Part shown: positions 57,979-64,000 of the stretch, in pieces
Numbering within the stretch: position 1 is the stretch's first letter
Layout of the letters: each line of letters starts with the position of its first letter
Assembly: GCA_029263195.1 (NCBI GenBank)
Contig: JAJCXX010000028.1
Coordinates: 1 to 64,000 of the forward strand
Length of the DNA stretch: 64,000 nucleotides
From: Acidimicrobiales bacterium
GTDB lineage: Bacteria > Actinomycetota > Acidimicrobiia > Acidimicrobiales > Aldehydirespiratoraceae
Direction of reading: 5' to 3'
The notes under the pieces: generated by a model
Seen by the model: the letters and a program-made list of their open reading frames with translations, nothing else
What the model was told of the DNA's origin: nothing
Database searches by the model: none
Position numbers and translations under genes: made by a program

Positions 57979-58097
57979 AGCTGGCCCGGCACCAAAGCCG
58001 GCTTCGCTCCTTCATCGACGAGCGAAGAGACCAGTGGCCCGTTTTGGCGTTGAGCGCAGTCGATAAATATCGTCTCGCAACGGCTGGAGGGCGTGCG

Positions 58098-59906
58098 ATG
58101 GATTCAGAGACGGGGGAGCCTCAGGGCATCGAGGAGCAACGCGACTCGGATCAGCCGACGAAGCCACCCAAGTCCGTTCCGGCATGGGCCGCGCCGTCAT
58201 CATCGGTTCCCCTGCCACCCCCTCCTCCGATCGCCGCCCGCACCGAGCCTCCGGGCAATGTCGAATACGTTCGACCGCCTACTGGGATTGAGCTTTTTCG
58301 TTCGCCGTTGAGAGTTGCACGCGTCCTTCAGTTCTTGCTGGGCGCCTTCACGATCATCTCGGGGATCGCATTGGCCTCCAGTCTGCGGCAGGTGTCAGCC
58401 ATCTCGAGCGTCGTGGACGATCCACTCTCGGTCGGGTTCACCGAGCTGGTGTCGGCCCGCGATCGACAAGCAGCCATGGACCTCGTCCAAATCATCGCCT
58501 ACCTGGTGGTGGGTGTGGTGTTCATACTTTGGACCAGACGCCTCTACCGGAATCTCCAACCGATCGGAGCCACTCCTCTCCGCTTCTCGGAGGGATGGGC
58601 TGTAGGGGCCTGGCTCGTGCCGTTCCTGAACTTGGTTCGACCGAAGCAGATTCTCGACGACATCTGGAAGGCGAGTGAACCCAGCCACGAATCTGTCTTT
58701 GGTCCCTCGTGGAGGTTCGGCCGGGTCTCGCCACTTCTCCACTGGTGGTGGGCAGCGTTTCTGGCGAACGTAGCGATCGGCATTATCGGCTCAAGTCAGG
58801 ATGTGCTGGTTGAATCCACAATCGAAGATTCGCTCACCGCAGCGAACTGGTTCGCCATCCAAGACGCAGCGGTTGCCGTGTTGGGAGTTGTTGCCTTCAT
58901 CGTGGTTGGGCGAACGACCGATCGCCAGGTTGCCCGAGCAGACCAGATCCGCAGGATTTCTACGCAGCAACCCGAGCCACAGGACCACCAGGCCAGCCGC
59001 GGAGCGCGTTCGTTGGCGGTCTTGGCCGGCATTGTTGCCACAACCTTCGTTGGCGTCGTAGCGGCGTCCCTGGTCTTCGAGAGTCAGGACGGAACCAATG
59101 ACGCCAGCACCGAAATCGCCAGCAGCAATCCCGGAGCCGGAGTGCTACTCGACGATCTCACCATCGGGGATTGCGTGGATCTTCCCAGTGATCTCGAACC
59201 CAGCAGCGACTCAGCTCCGCCTCTACTGGCGATGAGGCAATTCGGATGCGATGTCGGTCATCATCTGGAGGTGATCGCGATCGTCCAACACCCCGCAGAG
59301 ATGGCTGCCGAGTTCCCCGGAGAACTGGAATTGGCCAGCTTTGGCGACGCCGCCTGCATCGGCGAAGTGGGCGACTACGTGGGGGCACCTTGGCCCGGCA
59401 CCGGTCTCGACGTGCAGGCAATCCGACCCATACCTGAAGGATGGATCATTGGTGACCGTCGATTCATATGCTTGGCCTCGTCGATGGACGGTGAGGCCAT
59501 GACCACCACGATCAAGGGCTCTGGTGGGATCATCGGCCCCAGCCAGAGGACGCCTTGGAGCCTCGAGAATGGAGACTGCTTCAACGATCCGCCATCGGTG
59601 GAGAAGATTCTGATGACTGTCGTTTCCTGCGACGTTCGCCACAACTACGAGACCTTCGCCGTCGTCGACCATCCAGGTCTTCCCGCAGACGGTTACCCCG
59701 GCGATGACGCGATGACTGAATTCGTCGACCAGGTGTGCAGCGAGGAGTTCGAGGCTCGAGTCGACGAGTCGGCAAGGGATCAGCTCGACTTCGGCTTCTA
59801 CGGCAGCCCGTTCCCCGGTTCGTGGAGCTCGGGGCATCGATCGGTTTCTTGCGTCGTGTGGGATGTCGACTTCCCTCAGATCATCGGCACCGTGTTGATC
59901 GACTAG
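58098..59906 (+). CDS. DUF4328 membrane protein with two septum-formation-like domains
   Basis: A 602-residue protein. The Pro-rich N terminus (to about residue 70) is followed by a four-helix DUF4328 domain ('LLGAFTIISGIALASSLRQ', 'LRFSEGWAVGAWLVPFLNLVRPKQILDDIWKAS', 'HWWWAAFLAN'). One more membrane helix comes near residue 315, then two exported Cys-containing repeats, LTIGDCVD...FGCDVGHHLEVIA and LENGDCFND...SCDVRHNYETFAVVDHPG, like the septum formation domain PF13845. Codons are less GC-rich than usual here. ATG 58098 has GGAGG upstream. An envelope or division role is inference. Confidence 0.78.
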   Translation: MDSETGEPQGIEEQRDSDQPTKPPKSVPAWAAPSSSVPLPPPPPIAARTEPPGNVEYVRPPTGIELFRSPLRVARVLQFLLGAFTIISGIALASSLRQVSAISSVVDDPLSVGFTELVSARDRQAAMDLVQIIAYLVVGVVFILWTRRLYRNLQPIGATPLRFSEGWAVGAWLVPFLNLVRPKQILDDIWKASEPSHESVFGPSWRFGRVSPLLHWWWAAFLANVAIGIIGSSQDVLVESTIEDSLTAANWFAIQDAAVAVLGVVAFIVVGRTTDRQVARADQIRRISTQQPEPQDHQASRGARSLAVLAGIVATTFVGVVAASLVFESQDGTNDASTEIASSNPGAGVLLDDLTIGDCVDLPSDLEPSSDSAPPLLAMRQFGCDVGHHLEVIAIVQHPAEMAAEFPGELELASFGDAACIGEVGDYVGAPWPGTGLDVQAIRPIPEGWIIGDRRFICLASSMDGEAMTTTIKGSGGIIGPSQRTPWSLENGDCFNDPPSVEKILMTVVSCDVRHNYETFAVVDHPGLPADGYPGDDAMTEFVDQVCSEEFEARVDESARDQLDFGFYGSPFPGSWSSGHRSVSCVVWDVDFPQIIGTVLID

Positions 59907-59961
59907 GTGTGGCTCTGCGCTGATTAGCCTCGGGACACTGCAACCGACGTAGGAGCGCTCC

Positions 59962-60390
59962 ATGGTCGACATCTCCATCGCAACCGAGGTGACCGACGAG
60001 CTCGTCGACGCGTTCGATCGGCTGGTGCCGCAGCTCTCGAACTCCAACCCCCCTCCCTCGCGCGAGATGCTCCAGCAGATCGTCGACAGCGAAGCATCCA
60101 CACTCCTGATAGCGCACCATGAGTCGATGATCGTCGGCACTCTCACCCTGGCCACGTTTCAAATCCCCACGGGTGTTCGTGCTTGGATCGAGGACGTGAT
60201 CGTCGACGGCGCTGTACGCGGGCGCGGAGTGGGACAATCGCTCAACCTGGCCGCTCTCGAGCACGCCCGCACCTTGGGGGCCATCACGGTTGATCTCACG
60301 TCTCGGCCATCGCGGGAGGCCGCGAACCGGCTCTACGCGCGACTCGGATTCGTGCAGCGTGAGACCAACGTCTACCGGTACCAGCTCTGA
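59962..60390 (+). CDS. GNAT-family N-acetyltransferase
   Basis: A 142-residue single-domain acetyltransferase. The acetyl-CoA loop is VRGRGVGQSLN after WIEDVIVDGA, with REAANRLYARLGFVQRETNVYRY at the end. It is close to small bacterial GNATs of unknown substrate. ATG 59962 has TAGGAG 9 nt upstream. Confidence 0.88.
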   Translation: MVDISIATEVTDELVDAFDRLVPQLSNSNPPPSREMLQQIVDSEASTLLIAHHESMIVGTLTLATFQIPTGVRAWIEDVIVDGAVRGRGVGQSLNLAALEHARTLGAITVDLTSRPSREAANRLYARLGFVQRETNVYRYQL

Positions 60391-60513
60391 CCAGTTGGTC
60401 CGACAAAGGTCCGGACAATTACGTCCGTTGTAGAGCAGACAACCGATTTTTCGCAATCTATGCTGGACGAGCGGACGAGTCGCATTTCGGGGCGACTACG
60501 ACAGGAGACAAGG

Positions 60514-60657
60514 GTGAGTTCCGAGCTTCACACTGGCGGATATGTGGTTGCGAATCGGGTTGATCGCGAAGAAGCCGACCGGCTTCGAGCCGAACTCGAT
60601 GGTGCTGTGGTGAGCAGAAATGCCGACGGCACATACCGAGTGACCCGTACCCGCTGA
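60514..60657 (+). CDS. 47-residue small protein before the PAC2 gene
   Basis: Starts at GTG 60514 behind AGGAGA. The sequence, SSELHTGGYVVANRVDREE then VSRNADGTYRV, ends 20 nt before the PAC2 start. It looks like a compact soluble protein. No family recognised. The strong ribosome site supports it. Confidence 0.55.
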   Translation: MSSELHTGGYVVANRVDREEADRLRAELDGAVVSRNADGTYRVTRTR

Positions 60658-60677
60658 CCGCCGATAGCGTTCCGGTC

Positions 60678-61562
60678 GTGTCGTCGCGGCCCGATCACCA
60701 AAGCCATGTCGAGTGGCTCGATTCCACGCCAGCCCTGCGCGATCCGATTCTGATCGCGGCGTTCGAGGGATGGAACGACGCCGGCGATGCTGCCACCATG
60801 GCCTTGCGCCATCTCGCCGACGGGTGGAGGGCCCAGCCTCTGGCCGAGATCAAGTCCGAGGTCTTCTACGACTTCAGCACCGCCCGTCCGCTGGTGACTC
60901 TCGACGAACTCAATGCCCGTAGCCTCACCTGGCCGAGCAACCTTTTCACGACCGCCCACGTCCCCGACGCCCCTCACGACGTGCTGCTCCTGCTCGGTCT
61001 CGAGCCACAACTTCAATGGCGGACATTTTGCGAGGAGGTCATCTCGGTCGCCCAGACGCTCGGCGTCGAGCGTGTGATCACGCTGGGCGCGCTACTCGCC
61101 GACGTTCCCCACACCCGCCCGGTCGAGATTTACGGCGCCACCGACGACCCCCAGCTCATCGAGAAGCTCGGCCTGTCGCCATCCACCTACGAGGGACCAA
61201 CCGGTATCACGGGCGTACTCACCACGATGTGCACCGATGCCGGACTCTCCACCACCTCGTTCTGGTCGGCCATCCCCTCCTACGTCCCGGGCTCACCGTC
61301 GCCGAAGGCCGCTCTCTCACTGGTCCACAAGGTGTGCGAGGTGGTGGGCGCCTCCATCTACGACACCGATCTCGAAATCGCTTCGGTCACCTACGAACGA
61401 CAGGTCGACGAACTTCTCACCGAGGACGAAGAGACGGCGGCCTATGTGGCCGATCTCGAAGAGGCCTGGGACAGCGAAGACCCGGCTGAAGACGTCGATC
61501 TCGAAGCCGACCCAGCTGAACTCGTCGCCGAAGTCGAGAAGTTTCTACGCGACAACGAGTGA
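60678..61562 (+). CDS. PAC2-family protein (COG2047)
   Basis: A 294-residue member of the PAC2 group, related to proteasome assembly chaperones and common in actinobacteria. Typical parts are ILIAAFEGWNDAGDAATMALRHL, LLLGLEPQLQWRTFCEEVI, ERVITLGALLADVPHTRP and ALSLVHKVCEVVG. The tail is very acidic. Role in bacteria not proven. GTG 60678 has TAGCGT (60665-60670) 7 nt upstream, without a ribosome site. Confidence 0.88.
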   Translation: MSSRPDHQSHVEWLDSTPALRDPILIAAFEGWNDAGDAATMALRHLADGWRAQPLAEIKSEVFYDFSTARPLVTLDELNARSLTWPSNLFTTAHVPDAPHDVLLLLGLEPQLQWRTFCEEVISVAQTLGVERVITLGALLADVPHTRPVEIYGATDDPQLIEKLGLSPSTYEGPTGITGVLTTMCTDAGLSTTSFWSAIPSYVPGSPSPKAALSLVHKVCEVVGASIYDTDLEIASVTYERQVDELLTEDEETAAYVADLEEAWDSEDPAEDVDLEADPAELVAEVEKFLRDNE

Positions 61563-61572
61563 TATCGGCGGC

Positions 61573-62394
61573 CTAGAGCTGAACCAGTTGCTCGTCCATC
61601 CATTCGATCGACGTAGCGACAATCTCCGGACCCGAAGGCTCATTGAATATCTCGTGGCGCAGACCCGGGTAGACGATCCGCTTCACATCGGGCAGGCCCT
61701 CCAGCAACTGTGACGCCGACTCGGGTACCAGACCGTCGTCGCCGCCGTGCATGACCAAGGTCGGGATTGACAGCCGGTCGATTCTGGCTCGGGTCGTGTC
61801 GATCGCCCCGAGAAGAGCCCGGCCCAGTGATGCAGTGGGATAGGGAACTCTCAGAGGGTCGGCGTAGAACTCCTCGCCGATCTTCGGGTCGGTGGACAAC
61901 AGCGCCGGGTCGCCGTCCTCCTTGATCTCCATGCGGGGGAAGAACCGGCCGAGCACTGGCGCCACCAACCGCAGGAACGGGCTGATGTCAGCACCCAGAG
62001 CGGGACCTGAGAGCACCAACAGGTCGGGAAGAGGGCGGTCGTCCACGCAGTAGCTCGTGGCGATCAGTCCGCCCATGGAATGCCCGAGCATGATCGTGGG
62101 CAACTCGAGGGAACGAATCTGGAGGAGTTGATCCTCGACATCATCGAGATATTGCGCCCAGTTGTCGACATGGCCGCGGCGCCCACCGGTCTGCCCATAG
62201 CCCCGATGGTCGATTCCGACCACCTCGAACCCGGCCGCGGCCAGCTGGTCACCTACCGCCTCGTAGCGTCCGGAATGCTCGGCAATGCCGTGGAGCAGGA
62301 GCACAGCCGCCCGAGCCGGGCCGGCGGGCTCCCAACGTCGTCGTAGCTGAACGAGGCCGTCGCGCGTGGTCCCGTGATCAATGATTGCTGTCAC
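61573..62394 (-). CDS. Monoacylglycerol lipase-like alpha/beta hydrolase
   Basis: A 273-residue hydrolase of the lysophospholipase/MGL type: LLLHGIAEHSGRY (HG-x oxyanion loop), nucleophile Ser in GHSMGGLIA, Asp in MHGGDDGLVP and His in GLRHEIFNEPSG. It cleaves monoacylglycerols or similar esters. It starts 4 nt before the end of the NUDIX gene, so it is translated after it. Confidence 0.9.
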   Translation of the reverse strand: MTAIIDHGTTRDGLVQLRRRWEPAGPARAAVLLLHGIAEHSGRYEAVGDQLAAAGFEVVGIDHRGYGQTGGRRGHVDNWAQYLDDVEDQLLQIRSLELPTIMLGHSMGGLIATSYCVDDRPLPDLLVLSGPALGADISPFLRLVAPVLGRFFPRMEIKEDGDPALLSTDPKIGEEFYADPLRVPYPTASLGRALLGAIDTTRARIDRLSIPTLVMHGGDDGLVPESASQLLEGLPDVKRIVYPGLRHEIFNEPSGPEIVATSIEWMDEQLVQL

Positions 62395-63092
62395 TGCAGC
62401 TCCGTATCTGTCTGGGGATCACCGCGCCAAGGGGGAGAACGCGGATGGTCGAAATCAACCTCGACATCCTCGCCGCGGATCGCACGAAAAGCATGATCGG
62501 CCCACGACTCCGCTCCCGCCACGGCATCGGGAAGACCGTGCTGGGGAAAGAAACCGACGTCGTCGCACTCGAGAGGGTGGGGCCGAAGCGAGCCTCCCGT
62601 CATTTGACACTGAAACACCAGCGACACCAACGGGATGCGGGTGAACCCGCGGCGAATGCCGTCGACCACAGCAATCAGTCGAACCACCTCGCACTCGATG
62701 CCTGTCTCCTCGGCCACTTCCTTCACCACCACCTCGGCCGGCGAATAGCCGACATCGGCCCAGCCGGTCGGAAAGAGCCAGATCCCCGTATCGGCCCGCT
62801 TCACAAGGAGGATCTCGTGGTCGTCGTTTCCGACCACAGCGCCGACCGTGACCTTCGGCGTCACGTATCCGGGTACACCGTGTCCGACCGATTCGAGCCA
62901 GGCCTCGACCTGCTGGTCGGGGTCGATCCCACCTTGCACATGGGATCGGATGTCGGCGGCAATCTGGAGCACCTCTTCGAACCGTTCGCGCTCGTAGAGA
63001 TTCTCGGTGAATCCCATGCCCGTCCGCGCTGTGGCGGACAATGCCTCGGCCCAACGGATGAGGTTGCTTTCGTTGGCCGGCTCGGTCGTCAC
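62391..63092 (-). CDS. NUDIX hydrolase with N-terminal NUDIX_4/hydrolase-N domain
   Basis: A 233-residue protein. A helical N-terminal domain ('RWAEALSATARTGMGFTENLYERERFEEVLQIAADI') of the type found in ADP-ribose or NAD-linked NUDIX enzymes is followed by VGAVVGNDDHEILLVKRADTG and the NUDIX box GWADVGYSPAEVVVKEVAEETGI. GTG 63092 has TAGGGT (63099-63104) 6 nt upstream; this box overlaps the glnD stop TAG. The lipase gene overlaps by 4 nt. Confidence 0.88.
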   Translation of the reverse strand: MTTEPANESNLIRWAEALSATARTGMGFTENLYERERFEEVLQIAADIRSHVQGGIDPDQQVEAWLESVGHGVPGYVTPKVTVGAVVGNDDHEILLVKRADTGIWLFPTGWADVGYSPAEVVVKEVAEETGIECEVVRLIAVVDGIRRGFTRIPLVSLVFQCQMTGGSLRPHPLECDDVGFFPQHGLPDAVAGAESWADHAFRAIRGEDVEVDFDHPRSPPWRGDPQTDTELQ

Positions 63093-63101
63093 TTGGGCAC
63101 C

Positions 63102-64000
63102 CTACGCGTCGGCAACGATGGCCGTCAGAATCGCCAGCTCGATTTCAGTCATGTAGGTGTCGCCGCTCATCTTCGTTCCGTTTGGTGGGTTCACGTAGAA
63201 CGTGTCGACGACATCGTGGCCGAGGGTCTGGACCTTGGCTTGTTTGATGTCGATGTCGAGATCGGCCAACGCCCTCGTGATGCGGTAGAGAAGCCCGATC
63301 GAGTCGGGGCCACGAACTTCGATCACGGTCGCGACCGCCGAGGTCTCGTTGTCGAACACGACCTGCGGGTCCGATGGTCGGGCAGTCGTGACGCGCTGGA
63401 ATCGGTAGGTACGAGACCGCTGCAACAACCGCGCCCGAAGGGCGATTCGGCCGGCTATGGCATCCTCGACGTCGCTGATGACCTTCTCGGGTCGTTCCTC
63501 CAACCCGACTCCCCTACCCAGTCGCATCAGATGGAGCGACATGCCGTCGGCGGTCTCGACATTGGCTTTGAGGATCTCGACACCATTGAGGGCCAATGCC
63601 CCCGAAACCCTGGAGAACATCCCCGGGCGATCGAAGGTCACCACAGTCAGCTCGTGTCCGTCGATGGCGACCACCACTTCGCCGGAAGTAAGCAACTCGA
63701 TGTGTCGGTCGGTGGGGAACGTCTCGGGGGGTTCGCCGGGATCGCCCTCTCGAAGGAACCGGCAGCTGCGTTCGGCGAGCTCGTCAACCAAACCGGCCTT
63801 CCAAGATCCCCAAGCGGCCGGCCCGGTTGCGATCGAATCGGCCTCAGTGAGAGCTGCCAGCAGCTCGATCGTGTTGATCGAGCCGGCCTGATCGACGACG
63901 AATCGGATGGTGCCGGGATCGTCGAGATCACGACGCGAGGCAACGTCGGGCAAAAGCAGATGGTGGCGCACCAGCGCGGCGAGGACTTCCACGTCGGATG
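63102..64000 (-). CDS. glnD: Protein-PII uridylyltransferase, C-terminal part (cut by window edge)
   Basis: The C-terminal 300 residues of GlnD. It begins in the end of the HD domain (ALVRHHLLLPDVASRRDLDDPGTI) and continues with two ACT domains (VTFDRPGMFSRVSGALALNGVEILKANVETADG; VRGPDSIGLLYRITRALADLDIDIKQAKVQTLGHDVVDTFYV). ACT domains sense glutamine and control uridylylation of PII. The nucleotidyltransferase half lies beyond position 64000. Confidence 0.92.
   Translation of the reverse strand, partial: SDVEVLAALVRHHLLLPDVASRRDLDDPGTIRFVVDQAGSINTIELLAALTEADSIATGPAAWGSWKAGLVDELAERSCRFLREGDPGEPPETFPTDRHIELLTSGEVVVAIDGHELTVVTFDRPGMFSRVSGALALNGVEILKANVETADGMSLHLMRLGRGVGLEERPEKVISDVEDAIAGRIALRARLLQRSRTYRFQRVTTARPSDPQVVFDNETSAVATVIEVRGPDSIGLLYRITRALADLDIDIKQAKVQTLGHDVVDTFYVNPPNGTKMSGDTYMTEIELAILTAIVADA

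Overview
The window is 64 kb of high-GC chromosome from an actinobacterium. Two WhiB-family proteins, UPF0182, a DUF2342 (zincin-like) protein, a PAC2-family protein, an Rpf-like protein and a di-haem-type succinate dehydrogenase all point that way. The mix of families and the 'WLLPAEDRLWRHPSEL' trypsin-like N terminus suggest class Acidimicrobiia; this is inference, since there is no rRNA in the window. No insertion sequence, integrase, prophage or CRISPR array is visible. Genes are tightly packed with many 1-17 bp overlaps, and only one gap exceeds 300 bp.

Layout. 1-6 kb: initiator tRNA, PAP2-type membrane protein, rhodanese, GNAT, exported proteins, an FMN/Fe-S glutamate-synthase-like enzyme. 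6-13 kb: UPF0182 membrane protein, a coiled-coil DivIVA-like protein behind a PDZ-Lon protease, small unknowns. 13-24 kb: HEAT protein, mreB with a small membrane protein and moaE, an HtrA-like pseudoprotease, epimerase, DUF2342 protein, MFS, NUDIX, ppk1. 24-32 kb: whiB-tatA-whiB, VWA protein and MoxR ATPase, TetR and MaoC hydratase, DUF4214 methyltransferase, a GH2 protein that lacks its nucleophile. 32-36.4 kb: sdhCAB. 36.4-36.8 kb: a structured non-coding stretch. 37-45 kb: hydrolase, DUF368, thioesterase, Fpg/Nei, mdh, hemE-hemG, Rpf-like lipoprotein with a folded leader. 45-64 kb: lnt, dtd, lacZ, a glycosyltransferase/methyltransferase/alpha-barrel cluster, further methyltransferases, GtrA, tesB, a sugar dehydrogenase, a DUF4328 protein, PAC2, lipase, NUDIX and the 3' end of glnD.

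The most pervasive signal is regulatory. About twenty start codons, most without a Shine-Dalgarno sequence, are preceded by a TANNNT hexamer ending 6-8 nt upstream. That is the geometry of leaderless transcription. It helps fix several start codons and exposes divergent promoters with overlapping -10 boxes. Genes inside operons instead start at overlapping ATGA/GTGA junctions or behind AGGAG-like sites. Other unusual points are an mreB that appears to start at CTG; three enzyme-family members lacking catalytic residues (HtrA-like, GH2, Lnt); a phage-head-protein-like Cys/His tail on a DivIVA-like protein; and a possible new structured RNA after sdhB.

Functions were assigned by reading motifs in the translations; no database search was run. 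Start codons were re-chosen where signals allowed.
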